Source: Deltaproteobacteria bacterium (GTDB lineage: Bacteria; Desulfobacterota; GWC2-55-46; DRQE01). Taken from it: 34,545 bases of DNA. Where the stretch lies: the NCBI GenBank assembly GCA_023134165.1, contig JAGLUZ010000088.1:1-34545 (forward strand), read 5' to 3'. Of the stretch, positions 1 through 8,898 are shown in pieces. Within the stretch, counting starts at the first letter, position 1. Each line of letters begins with the position of its first letter. The notes under the pieces were generated by a model. That model searched no databases. It saw nothing but the letters and a program-made list of their open reading frames with translations, and was not told where the DNA came from. The translations under genes and the position numbers were made by a program.

Positions 1-1062
1 AATATCCATAAAATAAAGACTCCCTCCCGTATTATTTCCAGTAACCCTGTTATTAATTACCATAGCAAGTGTTGGTTTTGCGATATCTATACCGGAGCCA
101 ATATGTCTGGTAATTGTATTACCGATTAGAGTTACATCCGAATAACTACTTGCGTTTACTCCATTTCCATTCTCAGTAATCAGATTCCCTGAAATCGTAC
201 CACTGGAGTCATATACATGGATTGCATCGTAAGTTGCAGTCCCATAACCATTACCTATTAAAATATTCCCTGAAATTGTAAAACCTGAGACACTTTCAAG
301 TACTATCCCGTAATTATTTTCTGTAAAATAACTATCTCTTATCGTCATGTTTGAGCCACTGCCAGGATACATGCCAAAACTATTAGTCTTAAAGATATTC
401 TCTGAAATTGTAATATTAGTAAAAGGACCACTACCAATTCCATAGTTTCCATTGCTAACAGTGAGTCCGGATATCGCAGCATCGTCAACATTCCATAATG
501 AGATAACAGATCCACAAGCAGCCCCATCTATTATAGTAACCTCTTTACCTGCACCTCTTAAATGGACATTACTCTTCATATCAATACAATCTACATACGT
601 GCCAGGCATTACATCAATAACATACGGCGTACTCGCCGACGGCGTTATCGCCGCAAGAGCCGCTGTTATGGTCGCATAGTCACCACCTGAGATTGCTACG
701 ACAACTCTGTTACTTGCCTTCTCTAGGTTTGCCCTGCTAATTGGCCCTGTTATTTTTGCATCTGTTACCGCACCCGCGGCTAGGTCAACAGTATCAACTG
801 TTCCGTCTGCGATATCTATAGAAGTTACTGAGCCGTCTGTTATATCAGCTGAGCCAACGCTATTATCTTGAATGTCAGTTCCAGTTATTGTTCCGTCAGC
901 AATATCAGCCGACGTTACTGTGCCGTCCACAATCTCTGAAGAATCAATACACGGACTTGGGCACTGCACATCCGACGCTATCACCCCTGCTGAAAAGGCC
1001 TCGGGCGTGTAAAACACAAAAGAGAAAACAAAGACACATAATAAAATGATTACCTTTTTCAT
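1..1062 (-). CDS. secreted right-handed beta-helix protein with decapeptide repeats (3' end outside window)
   Basis: Open from an ATG at 1062 to the window edge, 354 codons without a stop, so the C terminus is missing. A clear Shine-Dalgarno (AAAGGAGGG) lies about 7 bases upstream. Residues 1-25 form a signal peptide (MKK, hydrophobic core, AFSA). Residues about 44-103 are six ten-residue repeats of the type IADGTITGTD, seen in the stalks of some surface and trimeric proteins. From about residue 120 the protein resembles pectinesterase-like or parallel beta-helix proteins: a DYATITAAL segment, VMPGTY, HLRGAG, then many N-G-rich turns such as ISGN and ENNYGI. A secreted or surface location is inferred. 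The ligand or substrate is unknown, and no catalytic residues can be assigned. It is separated by about 250 bases from the upstream gene and probably has its own promoter. Confidence 0.85.
   Translation of the reverse strand, partial: MKKVIILLCVFVFSFVFYTPEAFSAGVIASDVQCPSPCIDSSEIVDGTVTSADIADGTITGTDIQDNSVGSADITDGSVTSIDIADGTVDTVDLAAGAVTDAKITGPISRANLEKASNRVVVAISGGDYATITAALAAITPSASTPYVIDVMPGTYVDCIDMKSNVHLRGAGKEVTIIDGAACGSVISLWNVDDAAISGLTVSNGNYGIGSGPFTNITISENIFKTNSFGMYPGSGSNMTIRDSYFTENNYGIVLESVSGFTISGNILIGNGYGTATYDAIHVYDSSGTISGNLITENGNGVNASSYSDVTLIGNTITRHIGSGIDIAKPTLAMVINNRVTGNNTGGSLYFMDI
754..933 (-). repeat. six tandem decapeptide-coding repeats (30-base period)
   Basis: Within the beta-helix gene, codons 44-103 encode six consecutive ten-residue units, the first being IVDGTVTSAD, followed by IADGTITGTD, IQDNSVGSAD and so on. 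The period is exact, but the DNA copies have diverged, so this is an old protein repeat rather than a recent slippage product. Confidence 0.75.
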
Positions 1063-1153
1063 GATAAAACCCTCCTTTATTATCTTTAAGGTTAGATAAA
1101 ACTTGACTATCCCTTGTCAGAACAACACTTAAAATAAAGATTAATCAAAGCCT

Positions 1154-1182
1154 AGGGTACAACAACGTGCAAAGGTTGTCAA
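1154..1182 (-). promoter_or_regulatory. candidate sigma70-type promoter for the beta-helix gene
   Basis: On the minus strand a perfect TTGACA (1177-1182) is followed after 17 bases by TACCCT (1154-1159), about 90 bases before the ATG at 1062. The -35 is strong and the -10 is weak. The surrounding 1063-1311 interval is AT-rich and holds no gene. Confidence 0.4.
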
Positions 1183-1311
1183 TATTTTTTTAAAGTTAAA
1201 GTGTAATACTTAAACGCAAGCAAGTATAAATAACGACATTAACCTTTATAACTTTAAGGAAAATAAAAAAATATTAAAGTAATTCTTTTTTTTGATTGAT
1301 TAAAAGCGGGT

Positions 1312-2913
1312 TTAGTTTAATAAGAAAGACGGGGGTACGCTCTGGAAGGCAGATTTTCTAAATGCCTGTTGTGTTGCAGTATTATGGTATGAAAAGTTAT
1401 TATCTTCATCTGTAAGAAGGTTTGCACTCTTAATTAACCCTGAGTCAAGCGGGCGAGTACCATCAAAGGTAGAGCTTAGACGAGCCTTCACTGATTTTGG
1501 GGCATCAAATAAAGTAGCGTCTATTGCAGTAGGCTCTACACCCGCCCCTTTAAATGCAAGCAAGTAAACATTCTTTAGCCCTGCGACACGACCAAGTTTG
1601 TCGTGATACATAGTCACAGATGGAAAGACCGACTTTAAGGTCTTTACAATACTATAAAAAGGAGCCCAGTGGCTTGAATGGGCAAAGGTATTCATTACAA
1701 CAAAACCCTCACTACTTAGGCACTTACTTGCGTCTCTAAAGAACTCGCGAGAGAGCAGGTGATCAGGAGTACCATCACCTCTAAATAAATCAACTATAAG
1801 GGCGTCGTAGGAATTATCACAACCCCTAACAAAAGTGCGAGCATCCTCAGTAAAGACCTCTATATTCTTACTATCAAAACCAAAATAATCAGTTGCAACG
1901 CTCACCATCGAAGGGTTTAACTCTACTACATCAACCTCAATCTCGTCTCGCAAAAAACGCATGGGAACTATTCCAGCCCCGAGACCAAGGACAAGCACCT
2001 TTCCTTTCTCTGGTAAATTCTTAAGAGTCAGAGTCTCAAGTGCATAGGTAAATGCCTCGGATGAACGCTTGCTCTTATCCAAAAGTGCTTGGTAAATCCC
2101 ATCATTAAAGAGAGCCTTATGACCCCCGGAAGTAGTTATCACCTTTAAGTTTCCAAATACACTTGTATACTCCTTCTCTATCTTCCACTCAAGACCATTA
2201 TACTTTACAAGGTTACCCTCACCACCACGCATATAGATTGAGACCATTAAAACAAGCAGGGCAAAGACCACCCCACCGCCAGAGAGAATTGCCATGGGAA
2301 GGCTCCTGACCTCTTTGTCTATCTTTAGGAAGACCAACCACAGGGCAAGTAGCGAGAGTACGCCTGAGAGGATGAGCATGGAGTAAAGATTTGTGGCATT
2401 TGGAACGAGCAAAAAGGCCGTTAAAAAAACACCCACAACAGAGCCAATTGTGCTTACAAAAAAAACGCGACCTGAGACGTGCCCCCCACTTCCAGCCTCA
2501 GTTGAGGCCATAGCGATGAGTAACGGGCTCATTGCCGAGAGGAGGAAAAGAGGCAAGAACAGGATTAAGAGAGAGGCTAGAATAGAGCCAACTACAAGGT
2601 TAAAGCCTGCTAAGGAATAAAAAAGAGACGGATATATGAGGCAGACCAAAGGCAGAAAAAGACTCGTAAGCGAGGGCATAATAATAAAAAAACGTTTTTG
2701 AAATAAGATGCGTTTGGCCGGGGTTTTCTCTAGATTTGAGAGAATACCACCAAAAAAATAACCAAGCGAGAGTGCAAGGAGTGTTACTGACAATATGCTT
2801 GCCCAGATATAGAGGCTAACCCCAAAGTATGGGGTCATTACACGCGAGGCAACAAGCTCAAGCGAGAGAACAACAGCACCTGCAATAAATACAATTATAT
2901 AATAGGATCTCAT
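1312..2913 (-). CDS. membrane protein with spermidine synthase-like domain
   Basis: This 533-residue protein has a hydrophobic N-terminal half (about seven membrane segments, residues 1-230) followed by a class I methyltransferase/aminopropyltransferase fold. The start (ELVASRVMTPYFG) is typical of fused transporter-like/spermidine synthase proteins. In the soluble part I see a nucleotide-binding glycine loop LGLGAG (about 309-314), the acidic motif VVELNP (329-334), EDAR (356-359) and YDALIVDLF (369-377). Real polyamine synthesis is not assured: such fusions are common, mostly uncharacterised, and often lack catalytic residues. It lies 48 bases after a GT-C/TPR gene on the same strand and probably shares its transcript. 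No convincing Shine-Dalgarno precedes the ATG, so the start is less certain than the fold. Confidence 0.8.
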   Translation of the reverse strand: MRSYYIIVFIAGAVVLSLELVASRVMTPYFGVSLYIWASILSVTLLALSLGYFFGGILSNLEKTPAKRILFQKRFFIIMPSLTSLFLPLVCLIYPSLFYSLAGFNLVVGSILASLLILFLPLFLLSAMSPLLIAMASTEAGSGGHVSGRVFFVSTIGSVVGVFLTAFLLVPNATNLYSMLILSGVLSLLALWLVFLKIDKEVRSLPMAILSGGGVVFALLVLMVSIYMRGGEGNLVKYNGLEWKIEKEYTSVFGNLKVITTSGGHKALFNDGIYQALLDKSKRSSEAFTYALETLTLKNLPEKGKVLVLGLGAGIVPMRFLRDEIEVDVVELNPSMVSVATDYFGFDSKNIEVFTEDARTFVRGCDNSYDALIVDLFRGDGTPDHLLSREFFRDASKCLSSEGFVVMNTFAHSSHWAPFYSIVKTLKSVFPSVTMYHDKLGRVAGLKNVYLLAFKGAGVEPTAIDATLFDAPKSVKARLSSTFDGTRPLDSGLIKSANLLTDEDNNFSYHNTATQQAFRKSAFQSVPPSFLLN

Positions 2914-2961
2914 AGTTTAAAAAAATTCATAAAATATCACGGCTAAAATTTACAAAAAAAA

Positions 2962-4590
2962 TTAATGCAAAGCTCCACCAGTTCCAGCCTCAACCTTTCC
3001 GATGATTGCGGAGAAGGCCTGAGTACCACGGATTGAATCAAGCTCTGGGTCTGTCCTTAATTGCTCTAAATCATTAAAGCCACGTGCAACAGCCCACTTT
3101 AGGGCATGTAGTGCCTTGTCTTTTTTTCCAGTTAATGCATGAACGCAAGCAATATTATAGTACGCACTATATAGTTGAGGATTTAATTCAATTACCTTTG
3201 TGTATTCCTCAATTGCCCTATCATAGTCCCCTCTCTCAGCAAGAACGAGCCCCAAGTTATAGTGTAAAGTCACGCTTCTTGGTGACTTTATCACGGTATC
3301 ACTCAAAAGTGAATAATTATCATGCCAAACCATATTTCTTGAGTAAGTAAGGACTGAGAAAACTATAAAAAATACAAGAGCAATGGGGCCAGCAATTTTT
3401 ATATGCCAAAGATAGGACAACTGTGAGAGAAGCAAACCAAAGAGTAGAGCAAGCCCAACAGAGGGTAAGTAGAGATTACTCTCACTCATTAGCTTTGGTA
3501 AAGGAAGCAGGTGCAGGGAAGGCAGTACAGAGAGAAGAATAAAGAAAAAGATAAACCCAAGTCGTTTGTTATATCTTAGTGCCACAAATGAGAGATAAAT
3601 TGAGAGACAAAAGACTTGAAGAGGGATTATAACCTCAAAGCTTAAGAAACGGCTTGGAGGTAAGAACTCATACCACGCACTTAGATTTAGCGGGATAAAG
3701 AGCTTTAGAAAATACAACCCAAAGATACGAAGCATCATGAGTGTCTTTTGAAAAAAACTAAGGCTTGATAAAAAATCGTCTGGCGTGAGTATTAGGTAAT
3801 AAGCAAGGTAAATTATCAGGATGATAAAAAAAGGGATTATTTTTTTTATCTCTTTTAGTCCTACAAAAGCAACCAGATATATTATAAGAATAAACGGAAG
3901 TGCAAGGGCTGTAACAGAAGAGAAAAGAGCAAGGATAAAGAAGACTATAGACCCAGTAGAGACCTTTGATTTATTAGAGCGGATAAAAAAACAGATAGAG
4001 AGGAGGGTAAATATTACAGCAAGAATCTCTCCAGCACCTCCAAGACCTGTAACAGCATCAGTATTAACAGGGTAAAGAGCAAAGGCAACGGCAGAAAATG
4101 CACCCGCCCTCATTGTGAAAAGCTCTCTTGCAAGTAAGCCAACGCAGACCGAGGCCACGGCGTGAAGCATGTTATTTATGAGATGAAAACCGTAAGGGTT
4201 TACACCCCAAATTGCATACTCAAGGCTGAAGAGAACACCTCGAAGTGGACTCTCAAAAGGTCTTAAGAAATAAGCAGGAATACTTGAGAGACTCTTTATC
4301 TGCTGGCTACCCTCGATAAAGGAATATGTCGTAAAAGGAAGCTCAAAGAAAAGAGCATTTAGATAAACCAGAAAACCAGCAATAACAGCAAAGGCCATAA
4401 AGGCTGGAAAACGATTAGGAAGGGAAGATACTATAACTTCACTACCTAAAGGAGAAAAGTTTTTTTCTGTAGGCTCTTCCACTACATCTTCAAGACGCTT
4501 GGAATGAGCCTCTGTTGACTTCTTTGTTTTCACTTTCTTACGCCTACTCTTTCCAAGCAACAAACTCTCCTTTTTCACCAACCCTAGCAA
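2962..4590 (-). CDS. polytopic membrane protein with C-terminal TPRs (GT-C glycosyltransferase-like)
   Basis: This 542-residue protein has a lysine-rich cytoplasmic N terminus (1-60), then about ten membrane helices, then two or three TPR units near 430-510 (for example the YDRAIEEYTKVIELNP motif). The first loop (LNALFFELPF, RPFESPLRGVLFSLEYAIWG, NPYGFHLINNMLHA) matches the pattern of GT-C/TMTC-like TPR membrane proteins, which in known cases transfer sugars from lipid carriers. Enzyme activity here is inference. The ATG at 4590 overlaps the end of the kelch gene by 47 bases. TTG codons near 4560 lie just after an AAAAAGGAG and may be the true start, giving a protein about ten residues shorter. 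The overlap suggests translational coupling. Confidence 0.75.
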   Translation of the reverse strand: MLGLVKKESLLLGKSRRKKVKTKKSTEAHSKRLEDVVEEPTEKNFSPLGSEVIVSSLPNRFPAFMAFAVIAGFLVYLNALFFELPFTTYSFIEGSQQIKSLSSIPAYFLRPFESPLRGVLFSLEYAIWGVNPYGFHLINNMLHAVASVCVGLLARELFTMRAGAFSAVAFALYPVNTDAVTGLGGAGEILAVIFTLLSICFFIRSNKSKVSTGSIVFFILALFSSVTALALPFILIIYLVAFVGLKEIKKIIPFFIILIIYLAYYLILTPDDFLSSLSFFQKTLMMLRIFGLYFLKLFIPLNLSAWYEFLPPSRFLSFEVIIPLQVFCLSIYLSFVALRYNKRLGFIFFFILLSVLPSLHLLPLPKLMSESNLYLPSVGLALLFGLLLSQLSYLWHIKIAGPIALVFFIVFSVLTYSRNMVWHDNYSLLSDTVIKSPRSVTLHYNLGLVLAERGDYDRAIEEYTKVIELNPQLYSAYYNIACVHALTGKKDKALHALKWAVARGFNDLEQLRTDPELDSIRGTQAFSAIIGKVEAGTGGALH

Positions 4591-5587
4591 CCTCTACAGA
4601 GCTTTGGTATTTGCCCTTATCATCAACACCTCCAAGGACGTATATATAATCATCATGGACAAGGACAGCTGGTGCGTCCCTTGGAATTTTAAGCGAAGGA
4701 AAGTTTTTCCACTCACCAAGGCCTCTGTCGTCTTTAATCCCCGCGGCCTCAACAAACGAAAGAGCCTTGCCATCATAGCCACCAATAAGGTAAACCTGTT
4801 TGTCTACCCTCACAGCCACAGCACCGTACCTTGGATGATTTATCGAAGGTGATTCTTGCCACTGCCCAAGGGTTGCGTCTTGAAGTATCTCTGCGTACTC
4901 AACCTTCTCTGTAGCCCCACCTGAGCTTTTATGATGACCTCCCATTACGTATAACATACAACCACTACCAACGGAAGAGTGGATATATCTCCTGTGCTCC
5001 ATTATTGACTCAAGAGACCACGAGCCAAGTGTACCATCTGCATTTATCTTTGCTCGCTCCACAGTGTCTAAAAATTCACCATTATAGCCACCTATTGCAT
5101 AGATGTATCCGCCCCTAACATAAGCCGTCGTGCCACGGCGTGCGGAGAAAAGTTTTTCCTTTTCTAGAACCCACTTACCAAGGCTTCCATCACGATTAAC
5201 CTTAACCCTCTCAACGGTATTTAATAATTCTTGGCCGTACTTGCCGTAAGCTCCACCCAGGACATAGATGTAGTGATTGTAATAAACCCCAGCCGAGTAC
5301 CCGCGCGGGGTATTTAGGGATCTTGATTTTTTCCAACCCGTAAAACCCCCATCTGCTCTAATCCTTGTCCACTCAACCTCCGAGATATAACCCTTATCAT
5401 TAGAGCCACCGATTATATAGAAGGTATCACCAACAGCAACATATGCTGGTGCCATCCTCGGAGTTAGCATCTCCCCTCCGTTAACCCACGCAGAGGTATT
5501 TTCCCCAACCTCACCATTACTGATTGAGCAAGAAGGTAGAGTCAGAACCATAAATAAAAATACCGAGAAAAAAAACTTAAACCTCAT
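4544..5587 (-). CDS. kelch-repeat beta-propeller lipoprotein
   Basis: This 347-residue protein begins with a short lipoprotein signal peptide ending in LPSC, so Cys20 is the likely lipidated residue. The mature part holds six kelch-type units, each with a hydrophobic strand and a GG pair (FYIIGGSNDKG, IYVLGGAYGKYG, IYAIGGYNGEF, LYVMGGHHKS, VYLIGGYDGKA, IYVLGGVDDKG), separated by about 50 residues. This predicts a six-bladed propeller anchored in the envelope, most likely for protein or carbohydrate binding. A GAGG lies 8 bases before the ATG. It sits between the large aminopropyltransferase-like/TPR gene (65-base gap) and the GT-C/TPR gene (overlap), so it is very likely in one operon with them. 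The substrate is unknown. Confidence 0.85.
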   Translation of the reverse strand: MRFKFFFSVFLFMVLTLPSCSISNGEVGENTSAWVNGGEMLTPRMAPAYVAVGDTFYIIGGSNDKGYISEVEWTRIRADGGFTGWKKSRSLNTPRGYSAGVYYNHYIYVLGGAYGKYGQELLNTVERVKVNRDGSLGKWVLEKEKLFSARRGTTAYVRGGYIYAIGGYNGEFLDTVERAKINADGTLGSWSLESIMEHRRYIHSSVGSGCMLYVMGGHHKSSGGATEKVEYAEILQDATLGQWQESPSINHPRYGAVAVRVDKQVYLIGGYDGKALSFVEAAGIKDDRGLGEWKNFPSLKIPRDAPAVLVHDDYIYVLGGVDDKGKYQSSVEVARVGEKGEFVAWKE

Positions 5588-5652
5588 AAGAAAAACCTCA
5601 TGTAAAAAACTATATTTAGGTTTTAAAATAATTTTCAGGTTTTAGAAAAAAC

Positions 5653-8523
5653 CTAATACATAGGAATACCTTTTAAAAGTTTCTCAACTACTTCACGCTC
5701 AGTAGAGGCAACCTCAAAAAAACCTTTTTTCTTGTAGAGCTCAGAGAGGAGGAAATGCGTCCTCGGACTCTTTGGATTTAACCTCACACTTGTCTTTAAT
5801 GCCAAGCCAGCCTCTTTGCCACGCCCAGCCCTTAGGTGCAGACGACCAATATAGAACCACGCCTCTGCATACTCAGGGAAAAGCTCTACAGCCTTTTGAA
5901 AATAATTTAATGTTATTTTCTCTTCTTTTGTTGTTTTAAGCCCAACCCTGAGGTACTGTTTTGCAGCCGCCCTCTGTAAATCAACATTACCAGAGATAGT
6001 TGGGGTAATCTCATCCAAAAGAAAGACGGCTTTCTCTACTTCACCATCACTTATAAAGACCTCAGCATTTTTTATAATTGTGGCTAAGTGATAGGTATCA
6101 GCAATACGGCTTGCCTCGTCTTTTGTAACCCCTGAGAGGAGTGTCTCAGGGGAGGCTCTAAATTTTGTAACCCCCACATTTCTCTCCAAGGTCAGGGACT
6201 TAAAGATACAAGCGGGTGCCGAAAACTCTAAGAATGCATTATCATAGGTGTTAACCTTTGCACCCTTTGAGTACCTCTTCATTCCATCCTCATCAAAGGT
6301 ATAATAACTAATCAGGGTTGATAGATTATTTAGTCCCTTTTTATCAAGGTGATGAAGTTCCTTCTCTACCTCAAAACGATCCTTTAAGACTGAGTAATCA
6401 AGTTCCATGTGCTTAAGTGAACCCATAAGGATGTAATCGCCTTCAGCGGCATTTACCTCCCAGAGCGCACTGTGAGGAAAGTTCTTTGAGAAGGTTCTAA
6501 CAATTGACTTTAAGTCTATATCAGATAATCGAGTGCCATTTACCCACTGAGCAACTATTGCCTCACTACTTAACATACCCTTTAGCCCAGAATAATACTC
6601 ATCGGTGAAGAACCTTGAGCTACCATATATCCAAGGTGCTGGTGGGTTTGAGAGAATTACGTCGTAGCGTTTTCCGCTACTTAATATATCAGCTCTTCCA
6701 TCACCTGGAAGTAAACGCACACGCCAATCAAGCAAGGCCTCTCCGTTTACCTCCCTTAAAACCTTTGCCGCATTTACAATCTCTTCGGTGACCTCGACAA
6801 AATCTATTGACTCAACGGAGTGCATTGTTACGGCCTCTAGGGTAACGCCGCCTCCTAGCCCAAGGAGTAAAATATCCTTTGGACGACCGTGGAGGAGGAG
6901 AGCGATATCAGCTAATAGTTCGTGTACTGCGGTCTCATCACGATTAGAGCTTACCTCTACACTACCGTCAACAATTAAGGAAAGATCACCGTTAATATTT
7001 CTCGCTACCGCAACCGTTGAGGTGAGCCCCTCTTCGTAGTGAATTACAGAATTTTTCCGCTTCATCTCTCTTGCAATATCAGCCTTTAGGGTTCCACCAC
7101 TACCGTAAGTTGAGGAATAAAGAACCGGGCCACCAGAGATTAGATCATTATCCCAAGCAGGCAAAAGAAGAAAGAATATAGGAAAAACAAGTACCGCAGA
7201 GACGACAAAGCCGTGACGCCTAAGAGGTGTTAGCGAACAGGTGAGAAAAGCAAAAGAGCCAAGAGAGAGAAAAACAAGAGCAGAGAGGAGTAAGAGGTTG
7301 ATTAGTCCAAAGGATATTGTTAGTAGGTACATCGAGGTAACTACGCTAATTGAGGCACCAATAAAACCCATTATATATAAGGTGCCAACTCGCCGCATCT
7401 CTAGGCCAACGTCTTTTAGGGCAAGCCCGCTTGCACCTGCAAGATAAAGACCAAAGAAAAAAGATGGCAAGAATAAAACTGCAAAGATAATAAAAAACTG
7501 GAGAAGCCTGTAAACAAAAAAAGAATCGTAATGACCAAGTAGTATCTGAACAACGTAGATAGGGAGAATTACTTGAACCGCGGCAGAGATTAAGATTGAA
7601 ACTCCAGTTAAAACCTTAAAGATTGCAAGAGAGCTAGGGTGGTCTTTAAAGTATTTACTTAGGTAATGGGAAGTCATCGTAGCACTCGTCACTGCAAGTA
7701 TGAGGGCTAGAAAAAATAAGGAGATAGAATAAACCGTTGTGTCAAAGAGCATCAGTAGAATTCTGGCAGAGCCAAATAAGTAGAGTCCGATGGCAAAGAT
7801 TGAGATGGAGAGGTAGACAAAAACAGACCCTTTTTTAGGAGTTAAACCCTCACCACTCTTATCCCTTGTGGCTTCTTCTAAAGGTGTCTTATTTTTTTTA
7901 TAAACGAGAAAAGCAAGTAGTGCTGAGAGTAGAGTGAGAGCTACAATCACATACAAGGTAGTAGAATACCCAAGAGACGGAAGGAGAAAAAATATCATAA
8001 GAAAAAGACCAAGACCAAGGCCAAGACCAAAGAGAGAATAAAGACTTGCCCACGAGGATCTCTCTACTCTACTAAATTCCAATAGAGTTCTTATTAAAAG
8101 AGGAATAGAAAGACCAAGTATAACTGATGGAAGCATTAGTAAAAAAACACAGAACAAAGTGCTTGGAACTCCGAGGAGGCCAAAGGAGCCATAATAATTT
8201 GCGTAAAAAGCTATAAAAATACCGCTTGTTGCATCAAGAATAAAGGGGAGAAAAAAAGAAAACACCGCAGAGATAACTAGTACTATTGAATAAGACCTAA
8301 GAGACTTGGAGGAAGGTCTAAGGTATTTTAATGAGAGTAAGAAACCAATTGAAAGACCAAGGAAAGAGAAAATAAAGATAAGAAACGGAGTATAGTGAGT
8401 GGCGTCCATCACAGAGCCAAAAAAATGAGCCCAGAGGATTTGACTTGAGACGCAGAGCAAGCCGCTTAGAAAAATAAGAAGGCACACGCCCTTTAAGGGG
8501 TTCTTAAAGATAAGCACCTCCAA
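5653..8523 (-). CDS. large membrane protein with spermidine synthase-like domain and C-terminal TPRs
   Basis: This 956-residue fusion has about twelve to fourteen membrane helices (residues 10-455), a methyltransferase/aminopropyltransferase-like domain (about 495-760) with LLLGLGGG (552-559), VEVTEE, GDGR (607-610) and SNPPAPW (625-631), then TPR units (about 820-950). It is a second, larger relative of the protein at 1312-2913. The SNPP motif is closer to N-methyltransferases than to classical spermidine synthases, so the reaction is open. The upstream-most start is TTG at 8523; an in-frame TAG lies two codons before it, so no longer form is possible. A GGAGGT sits inside the first codons, so initiation is unusual. 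A small ORF overlapping the start may couple its translation. Confidence 0.8.
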   Translation of the reverse strand: MEVLIFKNPLKGVCLLIFLSGLLCVSSQILWAHFFGSVMDATHYTPFLIFIFSFLGLSIGFLLSLKYLRPSSKSLRSYSIVLVISAVFSFFLPFILDATSGIFIAFYANYYGSFGLLGVPSTLFCVFLLMLPSVILGLSIPLLIRTLLEFSRVERSSWASLYSLFGLGLGLGLFLMIFFLLPSLGYSTTLYVIVALTLLSALLAFLVYKKNKTPLEEATRDKSGEGLTPKKGSVFVYLSISIFAIGLYLFGSARILLMLFDTTVYSISLFFLALILAVTSATMTSHYLSKYFKDHPSSLAIFKVLTGVSILISAAVQVILPIYVVQILLGHYDSFFVYRLLQFFIIFAVLFLPSFFFGLYLAGASGLALKDVGLEMRRVGTLYIMGFIGASISVVTSMYLLTISFGLINLLLLSALVFLSLGSFAFLTCSLTPLRRHGFVVSAVLVFPIFFLLLPAWDNDLISGGPVLYSSTYGSGGTLKADIAREMKRKNSVIHYEEGLTSTVAVARNINGDLSLIVDGSVEVSSNRDETAVHELLADIALLLHGRPKDILLLGLGGGVTLEAVTMHSVESIDFVEVTEEIVNAAKVLREVNGEALLDWRVRLLPGDGRADILSSGKRYDVILSNPPAPWIYGSSRFFTDEYYSGLKGMLSSEAIVAQWVNGTRLSDIDLKSIVRTFSKNFPHSALWEVNAAEGDYILMGSLKHMELDYSVLKDRFEVEKELHHLDKKGLNNLSTLISYYTFDEDGMKRYSKGAKVNTYDNAFLEFSAPACIFKSLTLERNVGVTKFRASPETLLSGVTKDEASRIADTYHLATIIKNAEVFISDGEVEKAVFLLDEITPTISGNVDLQRAAAKQYLRVGLKTTKEEKITLNYFQKAVELFPEYAEAWFYIGRLHLRAGRGKEAGLALKTSVRLNPKSPRTHFLLSELYKKKGFFEVASTEREVVEKLLKGIPMY

Positions 8524-8608
8524 GCCCTATGTCAGAAGAACTACAAAAAGTGCGAGGACTTACGAGGTATTTAAAATTAAGGAACAAATCAAGAAAACAA
8601 GAAGACAT
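8504..8608 (-). CDS. possible 34-residue upstream ORF overlapping the start of the large fusion gene
   Basis: An ATG at 8608, preceded by GAGG five bases upstream, opens a 34-codon frame that ends at 8504, about 20 bases inside the gene starting at 8523. The peptide (starts MSSCFLDLF, ends GLGGAYL) resembles nothing I know. Its interest is positional: the downstream gene has only a weak TTG start, so ribosomes finishing this ORF could feed it. It may equally be chance. Confidence 0.3.
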   Translation of the reverse strand: MSSCFLDLFLNFKYLVSPRTFCSSSDIGLGGAYL

Positions 8609-8728
8609 AAGAACCTCACTTAAAAGTAATCAAATAACTTAGATTTAAGGTGCAAAAAGAGAGGTGTGTAAGAACGCCAGCAAAAAAAACCAAGCGTCTA
8701 TTCTCGGTGTCTCATCAAATTAAAAAAT

Positions 8729-8757
8729 AAAAAAACCCCTAAAGACAATACTTGTCT
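8729..8757 (-). terminator. weak hairpin with T-run in the leader (terminator or attenuator)
   Basis: The minus strand has arms AGACAA and TTGTCT (8752-8757 and 8743-8748) around a 3-base loop, then TTAGGGG and seven Ts (8729-8735). The stem is short and set back from the T-run, so this is only a candidate. It may terminate the TPR gene's transcript or attenuate transcription from the promoter at 8809-8837. Confidence 0.3.
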
Positions 8758-8808
8758 ATAGAGGCTGCGTCACCTGAAATAACTTTTTGTTTCTAAATTG
8801 TTATATCA

Positions 8809-8837
8809 ATCTTAATAAATAAAAGGAGTAAAGTCAA
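8809..8837 (-). promoter_or_regulatory. candidate promoter upstream of the large membrane-protein operon
   Basis: On the minus strand TTGACT (8832-8837) is followed after exactly 17 bases by TAAGAT (8809-8814). It would start a transcript near 8802, giving a leader of about 280 bases before the gene at 8523. Confidence 0.4.
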
Positions 8838-8898
8838 GAAGCAGTATCTTCGCTAAAAACAAAAAAACACCCTCCCCTAATTTATCAAAATAGGTTCT

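Larger units (their letters stand above)
8609..8898. other. intergenic region without a recognised gene
   Basis: This AT-rich stretch separates the TPR gene from the large membrane fusion gene. I see a promoter-like pair (8809-8837) and a short inverted repeat followed by a G4T7 run on the minus strand (8729-8757), listed separately. No known RNA family or ORF is evident. Confidence 0.5.

Noticed and set aside
1160-1180. ACAAC/GTTGT inverted repeat as a terminator
   Set aside because: The T-run follows it only on the forward strand, where no gene ends; on the minus strand it overlaps a promoter-like pair.
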